Part shown: piece by piece, positions 15,976 to 26,915 of the stretch | Layout: every line of letters starts with the position of its first letter | Numbering within the stretch: the first letter of the stretch is position 1 | Source: a virus | Virus record (IMG/VR): IMGVR_UViG_3300037502_002275 | Coordinates: 1 to 35,593 of that record | Strand: one strand, 5' to 3' | Length of the DNA: 35,593 nucleotides | Position numbers and translations under genes: made by a program | The notes under the pieces: model-generated | What the model was told of the DNA's origin: nothing | Seen by the model: only the letters and a program-made list of their open reading frames with translations | Database searches by the model: none

Positions 15976-17919
15976 TTAGGCTATTGCCAAGTAGATAAAT
16001 GTCCCACCGTTTTCATTGATGGCGGCGGGGGCTGTACTGCTAATTTCAAAACCTGCGCTGTAGGTATCTACGTAATCAGTGTTAGTGACTTCTGCTGCCG
16101 TAGAGTTAAGAAGCAGATAGGGGTCGTTACCAGCTACGATTCCACGTGCTGAATCCCATACATACCAATTGCCTGTGCTGTCTGTACGTTTAATTAAGAC
16201 AAATCGACTACCAGCAGTAAACCCGCAGTTGACTTGTAGCGTTGTGCCAGTGCCTGTGTAGGAGCCTACTTTTGATACGCCCGGACAAGTTGCAAAAAGA
16301 TAGGCAACATAAGTATCTCCGCTATTATTTACATCTCCATCGTTTCCAACAGAAAAAACCGTAGAAGTTGGAGATGTGTTATTCCAATAGGCGGAACTTG
16401 TTGTCGCTGCCGCTGTTGTGTTTAGGCGGATAACTTTTGTATTTCCTAAAGATGCGTGATAAACAGCCCAAGCCGCTCCTATTTGATTTCTGATTTTTAC
16501 AATCATTAACTCAGGCGCAACACCCAAGTTATGGTTAAAAGTCGCTCCGGATGATCCTGTGCCTGTATAGCAGACTACATCAAAGAAACCAGGAGCACGG
16601 CTAAAAGTCCAGTTTGCGTATGTGTAACCAGAACGATTGATTCGATCTGTTCCGGAGTCTCCACCAAGAACATAGGATGTATTGTTCATGGCAGTAACGG
16701 AATCGGCACTTGTGGATTCTGAGGCTGTTCCTGTTGTTTCTAAATATTTTGAAAAACCCCTCAATCTATCCCAAACACCAGAAGAAATTCCTGTTGTATT
16801 TCTGGTCATTGAAATAATGAGGTCGGTCGTAATCCCATTGCTTACTGTTGCGGTGGTTCCGGTTCCGCTTCTAGCAACAGGCGTAAATATACTTGTCCCA
16901 CTCTCAGGCGTCTTCATCGGCCCACGGCGAATGGCAATATAAATATAGGTTACACCGCTATCTCCATATCCATTAAAACCAGTTGCCTTTGGTGCGGCAA
17001 CGGTGCCATTGCTTTCTGCGTTTGATAAATTTGGATATAAATTTGGGCCGCTTCCACTAACTGGCATGCCGCGCATATTGTCAATAATTGCCCAGTTGTA
17101 TCCAGCGGCGCTTGATGCTTTACGCAAAACCCACTGCGGTTCCCATCCGAGATTAACATCAACAGCAGTTGATGATCCGGCGCCAACGTAAGACCCACAC
17201 GCTATAACACTCTGATCGCCATCATCGCCAAAGCCGCCAGCGTCGTGGGCGAAGAGATAGGCGACAAAAGAAGCGCCATTAGAATTTACTGCGTTTGATG
17301 TTCCAACCGTAAAATTTGTGCTTGTTGGCGTTGTATTATTCCAAAGAGTCGATGCAGATGCTGTTGCTCCAGTTGTGTTTAATCGAACGTAATCGGTATT
17401 ACCAAGACTTCGGTGGTAAACAATCCAATCTCCTGCGGAAAGATCTCTTACAATAATGCAGCCAGGGACAGAACCTAAATTGTGACTTACTGTTCTTGCG
17501 CTACCTGTACCTGTATATGTCACCACATCAAAGAACTTCTCTGCCTTACGGAAGGTCCAGGAAACCCAAGATCCAGTATTTATATTTACATACGAACTAT
17601 TACCTAAAGTAAATCCATCTGCGTTAAAAGAAGTTAACCGGTTGTATTCGTTTGTTTGTGCGTTGCTAGAATCTGAACGAAGTTGGTATTCATATCCACG
17701 CGCCGTATCGGTCAATTGATGCCCAATTGAACCGGCAACAGACGTTCGTTCTTTGATCCAAACAAGACCGCCTTCACCAGCGAGATCAACTCCATTGTTG
17801 ATAGACTGTGTTGCACCTGTACCTGTATACAAATACGTTGAGAACACATCCTCAATGTATGTAGCCTCACCCGCCGCACCTGCGGCGCCCATCTGTAGCA
17901 GTTTGGTGGTAGCAGTCAT
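15976..17919 (-). CDS. Large fibre / tailspike-like protein with duplicated beta domains
   Basis: The 647-residue protein contains a domain that recurs about three times: (D)VV-x-YTGTG, then HNLG-x-x-P, then W-x-VYH-x-SLGNT, then RLNTT and YVAYLFA. Copies lie near residues 135-225, 445-540 and partly 240-330 and 550-640. I associate this pattern with tail fibre proteins of environmental phages (DUF7483-like), of unknown ligand. N-terminal residues up to about 130 are a separate beta region. The A+T content is raised relative to the head genes. It is the longest non-collagen protein of the fibre block and a good candidate for the main receptor-binding protein. Confidence 0.75.
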   Translation of the reverse strand: MTATTKLLQMGAAGAAGEATYIEDVFSTYLYTGTGATQSINNGVDLAGEGGLVWIKERTSVAGSIGHQLTDTARGYEYQLRSDSSNAQTNEYNRLTSFNADGFTLGNSSYVNINTGSWVSWTFRKAEKFFDVVTYTGTGSARTVSHNLGSVPGCIIVRDLSAGDWIVYHRSLGNTDYVRLNTTGATASASTLWNNTTPTSTNFTVGTSNAVNSNGASFVAYLFAHDAGGFGDDGDQSVIACGSYVGAGSSTAVDVNLGWEPQWVLRKASSAAGYNWAIIDNMRGMPVSGSGPNLYPNLSNAESNGTVAAPKATGFNGYGDSGVTYIYIAIRRGPMKTPESGTSIFTPVARSGTGTTATVSNGITTDLIISMTRNTTGISSGVWDRLRGFSKYLETTGTASESTSADSVTAMNNTSYVLGGDSGTDRINRSGYTYANWTFSRAPGFFDVVCYTGTGSSGATFNHNLGVAPELMIVKIRNQIGAAWAVYHASLGNTKVIRLNTTAAATTSSAYWNNTSPTSTVFSVGNDGDVNNSGDTYVAYLFATCPGVSKVGSYTGTGTTLQVNCGFTAGSRFVLIKRTDSTGNWYVWDSARGIVAGNDPYLLLNSTAAEVTNTDYVDTYSAGFEISSTAPAAINENGGTFIYLAIA

Positions 17920-18405
17920 TTATGATGCGTAATTAACCAGCGACGAGCCACGCCATGTGGTGCCACCGTTAGAGGTTGAAAAGATAAGCAAATCCACTCC
18001 GGCAGCTGTCAACGTCGGGGCGGTAGCCGCAGGCCATACAACCGTACCCGGCCAGTTCACCGTAGCCGATCCACCGTTAGTCAGCTGGAGCACAAAAGCA
18101 TAGTCCCGGCTTGATGGCACGTTATCAAACGTGAAAGTCGTTGTGCCAGAGATTGTTTTCGTGAAGTAGTTGCCGGTGTTACATGTAATCGAGGATGCTG
18201 CAACGGCAGTCACGGGACCCGCCAGTGCACCTCCCAAGTCTAGCTTTGTGTTGCTTGCCGGGGTGACACCCACACCAACCCGCTGGCTGGTGTCGATCGT
18301 GACCGCTGTAGTCGTGCCGTTTGTTTTGAGGACTAACTCACCGGTCGTGTCGCCGGTGTTGACCAGCGCGGTGCCTGTTGTCGTTCCTGCTGCAATCGAA
18401 CTCAT
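17920..18405 (-). CDS. Fibre-like protein
   Basis: The 161-residue protein starts MSSIAAGTTTGTALVNTGDT, then GVGVTPASNTKLDLGGAL, a pattern found at the junction of many phage fibre proteins, and a beta-rich C-terminal part with a WPGTVVWP segment. ATG is preceded by GGAGC. It directly abuts the large fibre gene downstream (stop and next start adjacent), which suggests that they are translated together and form one appendage. No enzymatic motif. Confidence 0.7.
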   Translation of the reverse strand: MSSIAAGTTTGTALVNTGDTTGELVLKTNGTTTAVTIDTSQRVGVGVTPASNTKLDLGGALAGPVTAVAASSITCNTGNYFTKTISGTTTFTFDNVPSSRDYAFVLQLTNGGSATVNWPGTVVWPAATAPTLTAAGVDLLIFSTSNGGTTWRGSSLVNYAS

Positions 18406-18415
18406 TTATTGCTCC

Positions 18416-18739
18416 TTAAATCACGACCCAGCGCTGGCCGGCCGAAATAGTGATTGTCACGCCGCTTGCCACCGTGATGGGGCCAACAGAAAAGCCGTTA
18501 GTCCCGACCGGCATCGTGTAGCTTTCGTCCGCGGTGGTCTCGTTAATTACAATCGCACCACCCGCCACCGCGCCGCTACCGCCAACAGACACGACCGCAC
18601 CCGCACCGTTCTTGGTGTAGATTAGCCGGTCGGTTACGTTGACCGCGAGCTCACCGACCAGAAGTTGGCCGGCCGTAGGCGCAGCCCCAGTCGTGGAGCT
18701 GTAGAATGTCTGGATTGGTGTGTAGCCAGCCTGTGCCAT
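18416..18739 (-). CDS. Small fibre-associated protein
   Basis: The 107-residue protein begins with GYTPIQTFYSSTTGAAPTAG followed by LLVGELAVNVTDRLIYTK, which resembles the N-terminal attachment region of several phage fibres. The remainder ends in a beta stretch (ITVASGVTITISAGQRWVVI). It is too short to be a full fibre and probably acts as an attachment or tip module with the next two genes. It starts 2 nt after the glycosyltransferase gene, with which it is likely co-translated. Confidence 0.65.
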   Translation of the reverse strand: MAQAGYTPIQTFYSSTTGAAPTAGQLLVGELAVNVTDRLIYTKNGAGAVVSVGGSGAVAGGAIVINETTADESYTMPVGTNGFSVGPITVASGVTITISAGQRWVVI

Positions 18740-18741
18740 GG

Positions 18742-19788
18742 TTACAAGTCCTTATAAAACTTTAAGTTTGTTTTTAATCTTTCAATTTCCGGGGCCATCT
18801 CTACTGCTATCTCCCCGTGTTTAACTGCTTCATCTTTTAACTTCAAATTGTAGGCGCAGAGCGCCAAAATATCGTGGGGTAGGTATCCCCATGCTGCTGC
18901 GTTACGAGTGTGCTGTGATAGGTTGTTATTTATCCCCAGCGCGGTCTTTGCCGCTGCGTAACCCTCTGCCCACACGCTGTGTTTGTAGCAGGAGTACGCC
19001 AGCTCGTACCAGTTCTCTCGTATCTCCGGAGCCTCTGCGCAGGCTAGTCGAAACCACTTCAACCCGTCTTCGTTCAGATTCTCCGTCGCACCGCCAATCA
19101 TGCGCATCGCATGACTTCTTTCCAACGACCAGATTGCATTTGGCAGCGTTAGGTACCGCTGCAGCTCCGTGATCGCTTCCTTCCACTTCTGGTGGTAGGT
19201 ATACTCGCGACCAAGGTAATACGCCATCCGGTAGCAGCTTGGGTCATTCTTTGCACCAAACTGCAGTAAATCTAAGTAGCTTCCCCGCGACTTGGTAGGG
19301 TCCGGGTGGTGCTCCATCAGCACATCGTTTGTGTGCGCTACCTTGTCCAACATGCGCGGATCGGGTGTTATGTACTCGTGGCAGGGATACTTCCAGTGGT
19401 ACCCCATCCGGGCATGTATCCTTGAAGGATAAAATATAAGCCCGTTGCCTGCATCAAACCCAAAACTTAAACGCGTGTGTCCGTCACCAAAAATCCGCTC
19501 AACGTAGTCTCGCCAACCTGGTTTTAAGACCTCATCCAGGTCCATCGAGACGCACACATCGACATCTCTTGGCACCAGGGCCAGGGCTGTGTCGCGAGCC
19601 TTATCGAAACGCCATGGCACTACAGTTATTTCATAAACCTGCGCGCCACACTCTTTTGCTATCTCGACTGTTTTGTCTTCCGATCCAGTGTCCGCTATGA
19701 CAATTAGGTCTGCGTCCTTGGCTGAATCACAAAATCTTTTTACGTGCTTTTCTTCGTTTTTACTGATCGCATATACCGCAATCTTCAT
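18742..19788 (-). CDS. Family 2 glycosyltransferase with C-terminal TPR-like repeats
   Basis: The ATG at 19788 is chosen over a TTG one codon upstream because AAGGGG lies 5 nt before it. The 348-residue protein begins MKIAVYAISKNEEKHVKRF, a GT2 nucleotide-sugar site start, then DTGSEDKT, and has the metal-binding D-x-D as MDLDE near residues 82-86. Helical TPR-like repeats fill about residues 165-345. GT2 plus TPR is typical of bacterial protein and glycan glycosyltransferases. It follows the large collagen-like fibre gene by 13 nt. Gly-Pro-Thr collagen is a known O-glycosylation substrate in Bacillus BclA, so glycosylation of the neighbouring fibre is a reasonable inference. Confidence 0.85.
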   Translation of the reverse strand: MKIAVYAISKNEEKHVKRFCDSAKDADLIVIADTGSEDKTVEIAKECGAQVYEITVVPWRFDKARDTALALVPRDVDVCVSMDLDEVLKPGWRDYVERIFGDGHTRLSFGFDAGNGLIFYPSRIHARMGYHWKYPCHEYITPDPRMLDKVAHTNDVLMEHHPDPTKSRGSYLDLLQFGAKNDPSCYRMAYYLGREYTYHQKWKEAITELQRYLTLPNAIWSLERSHAMRMIGGATENLNEDGLKWFRLACAEAPEIRENWYELAYSCYKHSVWAEGYAAAKTALGINNNLSQHTRNAAAWGYLPHDILALCAYNLKLKDEAVKHGEIAVEMAPEIERLKTNLKFYKDL

Positions 19789-19801
19789 CAAAACCCCTTA
19801 G

Positions 19802-21761
<1,960 letters not shown>

Positions 21762-21762
21762 A

Positions 21763-22305
<543 letters not shown>

Positions 22306-22307
22306 AT

Positions 22308-22610
22308 TTACTTAACGCCGGCTTGGATTACGGTCAGCGTATCACCGGCGGTGCCGCCAGTTAAACGAATCGCTGTGTAAGGTTGTCCTAAAGACGTAGG
22401 TCCGTTAGGAGCTGCAGTGGGTGCTGTAATCCACGTAAATGTAGGAGCTACAAAGTCACCATTGCTGACAGGAAACGGATCTGTGACCGTCACCTCAACC
22501 GTACCGCTACCTGTCTTGGCATAAGTAACCTGAAACGGTGTCAGGTACTTATCCAAGACAACAGGATCCGTCGCGCCGCTTACGTCTACACCTACTGTTA
22601 CTTGGCGCAT
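22308..22610 (-). CDS. Small beta-rich virion-associated protein
   Basis: The 100-residue protein (start [20 protein letters not shown]) is composed mostly of beta-type sequence with a [18 protein letters not shown] linker. It has no Cys and no membrane segment. ATG is preceded by AAGGAAC. It stands between two structural genes in a tight operon; a decoration or fibre-base role is likely. Family not recognised. Confidence 0.6.
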   Translation of the reverse strand: MRQVTVGVDVSGATDPVVLDKYLTPFQVTYAKTGSGTVEVTVTDPFPVSNGDFVAPTFTWITAPTAAPNGPTSLGQPYTAIRLTGGTAGDTLTVIQAGVK

Positions 22611-22622
22611 GCTAGTTCCTTA

Positions 22623-23045
22623 TTAGAGCGGGGTTGCGAGGGTGTTGACAATAGCCACCCAGGGAGCTGCCTGGTTGCCGTTGCCGCCCCACTGAACGAT
22701 AGAGTTCGGGGGAATCTCAACGCCAGTAACCGAGCCGTTGATGGGCTGGGTGCCGTAGCCTTTGAGCGTGCCGGTAACAGCACCTTCGTTAAACACTGCG
22801 CCCTGAGCGCCGTCGTAACGGTAGTCAGCAGGCTGTGAAGTCGTGCTGAACGAGCCGCTCTCAACTTGGGGCAGGGTCAGGGTAACAGCGCCGGTGGGGC
22901 CACCGTTGGTGGAGGAGAGGATTACATAGCTACCGGTGGCAGAGATGTCTGCTGCGGTAACACCAGCGCCAATAACGTAGCTGGTGGTTGCGCCCATGAA
23001 GCCGCCAATGGAGCGGACTGGGCCGGAGAAAGTCGTCATCGACAT
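22623..23045 (-). CDS. Fibre or head-decoration-like protein, first gene of fibre block
   Basis: The 140-residue protein begins MSMTTFSGPVRSIGGFMGAT, a start seen in phage head-fibre or decoration proteins, and continues with Gly/Thr/Ser-rich beta sequence (SYVILSSTNGGPTGAVTLTL) and an IPPNSIVQWGG turn. ATG is preceded by GGAACC. It is the first gene after promoter-like element P3, with an unusually long leader of about 96 nt. Its location next to the capsid block fits a capsid-surface fibre. Function inferred. Confidence 0.7.
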   Translation of the reverse strand: MSMTTFSGPVRSIGGFMGATTSYVIGAGVTAADISATGSYVILSSTNGGPTGAVTLTLPQVESGSFSTTSQPADYRYDGAQGAVFNEGAVTGTLKGYGTQPINGSVTGVEIPPNSIVQWGGNGNQAAPWVAIVNTLATPL

Positions 23046-23141
23046 GTTAGGTTCCTTAACTTAGAGGTTGCCCCAAACCGTCGCTAAGCCGTCAGCCGGG
23101 AAGTGTTCGGCTGTCTGAGTGGGGCTGTATTCTTCCTATCA

Positions 23142-23175
23142 CTACTTATGCAAAATGAGGTAAAACCACGCCCTA
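23142..23175 (-). promoter_or_regulatory. Promoter-like element P3
   Basis: On the minus strand TAGGGCG (23175-23169), 16 nt, then TGCATAAGTAG (23152-23142). It lies between the HNH gene and the fibre block, 96 nt before the ATG at 23045. It would drive the whole 16-kb fibre and lysis unit. Confidence 0.75.
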
Positions 23176-23184
23176 ACAGGGTAA

Positions 23185-23640
23185 TCAGGCGTACTTATTA
23201 CTCTTTTTGACGTTTTCAGATCCGGGGATGACCTGGATGTTTTTAGGCACATGGAGCCCAGACACAAGTTTGCCTTGTAGGGGGATGATATGGTCTACAT
23301 GCCAGGCAAACCCCAGCATTTTTGTTCTGAGGGCTGCCAGATCGTATGCCTGCTCAATAATCCACAGGTCGTCTTCAGTCAACCATTTTGGGGTGCGCTG
23401 CAGAATAGCTGCGCGGCGTTTAGATTGCAATGCGGCCTTTTTAGGCTTGTTGTTTTTGTTCCAATTTCTATTTGTGGCGTTATGCTGGTCTCTATTGTCT
23501 TCGCGCCACTTGTCAATTGCCTGTTTGCGTTTATCTGGGTTTGCCAAAGCCCATTCGCGAGCTCGCTGTTTAGTAAGCTCTTTGTTGCGCTCATACCATT
23601 CTTTACGAAGGCGTTTTGCGTTTTCTAAATCTCGTGGCAT
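23185..23640 (-). CDS. HNH homing-type endonuclease
   Basis: The 151-residue protein has a very basic N-terminal helical half and a C-terminal HNH motif: AWHVDHIIPLQGKLVSGLHV followed by PKNIQVIPGSENVKKSNK, with the paired His-Asp-His and the Asn typical of phage HNH nucleases. The ATG at 23640 is preferred; a TTG at 23658 lies within the terminator hairpin. Its ribosome site is weak. It lies after the terminator that follows the capsid gene and before P3, so it is not essential to either operon and looks like a mobile insertion. It would cleave an intergenic or capsid-region allele that lacks it. Confidence 0.85.
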   Translation of the reverse strand: MPRDLENAKRLRKEWYERNKELTKQRAREWALANPDKRKQAIDKWREDNRDQHNATNRNWNKNNKPKKAALQSKRRAAILQRTPKWLTEDDLWIIEQAYDLAALRTKMLGFAWHVDHIIPLQGKLVSGLHVPKNIQVIPGSENVKKSNKYA

Positions 23641-23656
23641 TTTGTAAGTGTAAAAC

Positions 23657-23686
23657 AAAACGGCCAGTTTCTCAACCGGCCGTTTT
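23657..23686 (-). terminator. Intrinsic terminator after the major capsid gene
   Basis: AAAACGGCC at 23657-23665 pairs with GGCCGTTTT at 23678-23686, with three more base pairs inside and a 4-base TCTC loop. On the minus strand the stem is followed by a T-rich run. The A-rich left flank makes it usable in both directions. It lies 18 bp after the MCP stop and ends the head-gene unit. Confidence 0.85.
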
Positions 23687-23703
23687 GACTACATCAATGG
23701 TGC

Positions 23704-24621
23704 TTAGACACCAGCCGTGCCGTAAATATTACGGGCATCGTGCCAGCCGGTAGCATAACGCTCAGTTGCCTTATAGCGCATGCTATCAGTCTCAAAGTCC
23801 CCCTCCATAGATTTTTCAAGAGGACGACGCATCACCAGCATCAGACCGTTTTCTGCATCGGTCTGTACCCACCATGCCTTCGTGGAGCTCAGACGGGTCA
23901 CAACGTGTGCGCCCTTCGGAAGCATACCAGTCGACTTGATCGGGTTCAGATCGTTGTCAGCGGTACCGGAACGGAGAACAGACTTCAGAATAACTTCAGC
24001 CTGGAACTCTTGTGCCGGGGGAACGATCAGCTGCTCTGCCTTCAGACGGATACGCTTGCCATTGTTGTCAATAGCGCCGCGGATCTGGATGAGCATCTGC
24101 TCAACCGAGGTCTGGGACAGGTTAGCCGGGGTTGCCAGCGTGTTGCTATAGGTCAGACCGTTAGCAACGGGGTGTGCGCTGTTTACCAGTGTCACGCCAT
24201 CGCCACCGACATAGCCGGGGGTGAAAGCGAAGTTCAACAGGTTAGCACACAGGGTTTCCTTGGTCTCAATCATGGACTGAGCAAGGTGCTTTGCGAAGGT
24301 GCTGCCGATACGGATATGATCGCCGTCTTCCATCAGCACTTTGGTCAAAGCATAGGCCAGACCGTAGATTTGATAAATGAAGCGGGTGATATACAGCGTA
24401 CCGCCCTGATCGTACGAAACCGGGGTTCCGTCGGGCATTGCAGGAGCTGCATTCATACCGAAGAGCATTACTTCTTCGTGATAGTTACGGGGAATACCTT
24501 GGATCTGCTCAACAAACCCTTTCCACTCGTCATCACGTTGTTCGTAAACACCATCAAAGACTTCGTTGATAATCGGCTCGACTACCGCACGAAAGTCTGT
24601 ACTACGCATTGGGGCTGCCAT
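23704..24621 (-). CDS. Major capsid protein
   Basis: The 305-residue protein fits an HK97-fold major capsid protein in size and sequence character: N-terminal MRSTDFRAVVEPIINEVFDG, a long loop and helix region (YQIYGLAYALTKVLMEDGDH), then ETLCANLLNFAFTPGY and the C-terminal GWHDARNIYG. It follows the scaffold and two small head genes and is followed by a strong terminator, a layout typical of the most abundant protein of the block. ATG has a GGAAAC site. No scaffold domain or protease site is fused to it. Confidence 0.9.
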   Translation of the reverse strand: MAAPMRSTDFRAVVEPIINEVFDGVYEQRDDEWKGFVEQIQGIPRNYHEEVMLFGMNAAPAMPDGTPVSYDQGGTLYITRFIYQIYGLAYALTKVLMEDGDHIRIGSTFAKHLAQSMIETKETLCANLLNFAFTPGYVGGDGVTLVNSAHPVANGLTYSNTLATPANLSQTSVEQMLIQIRGAIDNNGKRIRLKAEQLIVPPAQEFQAEVILKSVLRSGTADNDLNPIKSTGMLPKGAHVVTRLSSTKAWWVQTDAENGLMLVMRRPLEKSMEGDFETDSMRYKATERYATGWHDARNIYGTAGV

Positions 24622-24645
24622 TTGCTAGTTTCCTTTCGTTGTTAA

Positions 24646-25314
24646 TTAAGCCTGTGAAGCCTTGGGGGCCACAAACGAGTTATTGGCGATCTTGACCTGA
24701 ACGATCGTGTAGGTATCGCCCCACTGGTTTGTTTCACCGGGAGGATAAGCCACTTCACGTCCGAGACCAACAACGCGGACCTGACCTTGCGAACCGGAAG
24801 CAACCGGGGTTGCGTTCAGTGCAGTAGTCGAGAATCCAGCGCCACCGTTTCCAATTGACGTACCGCTGGTGGTAGCATACCCAGACGAGGTGCTGAAGTT
24901 ATACTGACGACCAAGATATGCCGTGGTTGCGGAACCTTCAACTTGAGCTTCGTATACAACTTCAGGATCAGAGAAGATCCAGAAAACGATGTCAGTTGAT
25001 GCGTCCAGAGTGGCTTTTGACGCCCACTTGGCCACAGAGCGACGGCCCTGCGAATCAGTGAACTCAACGCCATCAAAGACACCAAAGACAGGCGAGGTTG
25101 CTGCAGCGGGGGCTGCAATGGTTAATTGGCCAGAAGCATTAAGACCGACAGGCTGATACTGGTAGAAAGACTGACCAGCGCTCAGCGAGTACGGTGCCGT
25201 GTAAGTGCCGCTTCCAGGACCGTAGGTGTTCGTGCCAATAAAGGGGGTAGCACGATCCAGGCCGCTGGGGTGGTATACAGGCTTCAGACCAAAGGGTTTC
25301 AATGTTGTTGCCAT
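24646..25314 (-). CDS. Head decoration-like structural protein
   Basis: The 222-residue protein is Gly, Ser, Thr and Ala-rich and beta-type throughout (start TTLKPFGLKPVYHPSGLDRA, centre GVEFTDSQGRRSVAKW, end WGDTYTIVQVKIANNSFV). It lies directly upstream of the capsid gene, the usual place of decoration or stabilisation proteins. ATG is preceded by AAGGAAA. No catalytic motif or Cys pair. I regard it as a capsid-associated protein of a family common in environmental podoviruses, with function inferred. Confidence 0.7.
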   Translation of the reverse strand: MATTLKPFGLKPVYHPSGLDRATPFIGTNTYGPGSGTYTAPYSLSAGQSFYQYQPVGLNASGQLTIAAPAAATSPVFGVFDGVEFTDSQGRRSVAKWASKATLDASTDIVFWIFSDPEVVYEAQVEGSATTAYLGRQYNFSTSSGYATTSGTSIGNGGAGFSTTALNATPVASGSQGQVRVVGLGREVAYPPGETNQWGDTYTIVQVKIANNSFVAPKASQA

Positions 25315-25341
25315 TTGATTTCCTTTGTTTTTGAAGAAATG

Positions 25342-25893
25342 TTATCGAAAACGAACATTACTGTTCGCCTTGTTGGCCTCTTTTTCCATTTCCAAAATGC
25401 CACCTTCAAGAATTGAGCGGCCGCCTTTACCCTCTTGCGAAGTGCTACGGACTTGAGCGGTGATGTTCCGCTGGTGGTCCAATGGATCTTCGAGGTGCAG
25501 CATACGCATTACTTCCTGATAGATTTCTTCTGGTAACTTGAAGAGAACCATCTCATTACAGCTAACACAGCCTTCAAACTTGCCTGAACTCATCTTGCCT
25601 AGTGCTTCAAAGCCTTTACCTAACTCCCCGGCTTTCACTGGCTCATAGCCTAGTGCTAAACGTTTGTCGATACTGTCGTACTGGTTCGTGGTACTTAACC
25701 AGCACAAATGGAACCCAGGGATTGCTCCCTCGGGTAGGTCGGGCAGTGCGCTATTTGCCCATTTGTCACGGAACGCTTCCAACCGTTCCCGGCGCTTGAT
25801 ATCTTCGTCGCTCGCTGTGGTGCGATTTTTAACTTCCTGGACGCGGTCCTCAAGACGGTCATCCAAGTCGCGTTTGATTCGTGTATTTGCCAT
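25342..25893 (-). CDS. Conserved head-region protein of unknown function
   Basis: The 183-residue protein has a charged helical N-terminus (IKRDLDDRLEDRVQEVKNRT) and a central block with IPGFHLCWLSTTNQYDSIDK, ALGYEPVKAGELGKG and FEGCVSCNEMVLFKLPEEIY, then a charged C-terminus. I recognise this central block from proteins located between scaffold and capsid genes in uncultured phages; the function is not known to me. Three Cys residues are present but do not form a clear zinc motif. An assembly or minor capsid role is likely. Confidence 0.75.
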   Translation of the reverse strand: MANTRIKRDLDDRLEDRVQEVKNRTTASDEDIKRRERLEAFRDKWANSALPDLPEGAIPGFHLCWLSTTNQYDSIDKRLALGYEPVKAGELGKGFEALGKMSSGKFEGCVSCNEMVLFKLPEEIYQEVMRMLHLEDPLDHQRNITAQVRSTSQEGKGGRSILEGGILEMEKEANKANSNVRFR

Positions 25894-25896
25894 TTT

Positions 25897-26901
25897 TTAT
25901 CCCCGGTTTTGTTTGTCGTAGTTGGCATAGGCCCTGATCATTGCATTTCGCTTTGAGAGATCATCCCACGCGCCTGCATCTTTGATCGCCTGTACTCGCT
26001 CACGACTTAGCGTGATTGAGGTACTAGATTTTGCCGCTGCGTTAGCCGTCCTACTCGAGGCAGTCGGGGTCACACGTTTGGCGCTAGTGCCATTTCTCGC
26101 CGCATACCGATGTGGCAAACGTGCCGACAGGCGGTTGTCTAGCTCGTCCCAGTACTCCGGGTCGGCGGGATCCCATCCATCAGCCGCTAACTCTTGGTCG
26201 ATCACCTTGGCAATACGGCTGTCCGTATCGCGAGCCTGCGGATCGTACCATTTATTCTTTTGCAACCAGTTCTTCGCATTGTCCTGAACCTGGTTTGATA
26301 CCGGATCCGGAACGTTTTGCTTGGGCCGTTTTACTTGCTCAATCTGGTGCTTCTTGTAACTCTGCAGCTGGGCCAGTCGATTCTTAGCCTCTTGAAGCTG
26401 CTCCAGGTACTCAACTTGGGTCACAGCGTCACCGCTTTGAACCGCCTGAGTTACCTTCATCTTGGCGTACTCTACACGAGTCGCCTCGTCTTCAATCGCC
26501 TTGTCTACTTGAGCAAACTGGTAAGAAACGGCTGTGTTTTCTACTGCAGCAAGGCGTCTAGCCAGTTCCTCATTTTTACGCTCAAGTGCGCTGATCTTGT
26601 GTTTAGCAGAGGCCTCGCGCTGTTTCGCCAGCTCTTTTTTAAGCCTACGCTCTTCGCGACGAGCTTCGCGAATCTTTTCTCGGTCGTCGTCGGTCTCGTC
26701 ATCATCGTCGGACCCACTTGCCACCGCGTCGGATTCTCCATCCTCGTCAGCACCGTCATCGGCCGCAGCCTCAACTTCGGTATCCTTCTCTTCGTCTTCC
26801 TTATCTTCAACGAAGGGGTCCTCCTCGGTGCTTACAGCCGCTACTACACGGCCGTCTTCCAGTTCCTTGACTGGGATATTCTTTTCTTTTTCGTCTGCCA
26901 C
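25897..26901 (-). CDS. Scaffolding protein
   Basis: I choose the GTG at 26901 because GGAG lies 6 nt before it; a TTG 4 codons upstream has no ribosome site. The 334-residue protein has a very acidic region (about residues 30-70, with DDDDETDDD), a long Lys/Arg/Glu-rich coiled coil (about 70-220, EEELARRL-like heptads) and a basic C-terminal part. Acidic plus coiled-coil proteins upstream of the capsid gene are internal scaffolds that guide procapsid assembly and then leave. The basic C-terminus would touch the capsid shell, as in P22. Position and build make the call firm; no sequence family is needed. Confidence 0.85.
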   Translation of the reverse strand: MADEKEKNIPVKELEDGRVVAAVSTEEDPFVEDKEDEEKDTEVEAAADDGADEDGESDAVASGSDDDDETDDDREKIREARREERRLKKELAKQREASAKHKISALERKNEELARRLAAVENTAVSYQFAQVDKAIEDEATRVEYAKMKVTQAVQSGDAVTQVEYLEQLQEAKNRLAQLQSYKKHQIEQVKRPKQNVPDPVSNQVQDNAKNWLQKNKWYDPQARDTDSRIAKVIDQELAADGWDPADPEYWDELDNRLSARLPHRYAARNGTSAKRVTPTASSRTANAAAKSSTSITLSRERVQAIKDAGAWDDLSKRNAMIRAYANYDKQNRG

Positions 26902-26915
26902 AACTTTCTCCAAAG

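Noticed and set aside
23641-23658. TTG start of the HNH gene at 23658
   Set aside because: It lies in the terminator hairpin and has no ribosome site; the ATG at 23640 fits better.
23740-24645. Plus-strand frame of 301 codons opposite the major capsid gene
   Set aside because: The minus-strand capsid gene is well supported, and the antisense product has no recognisable protein character.
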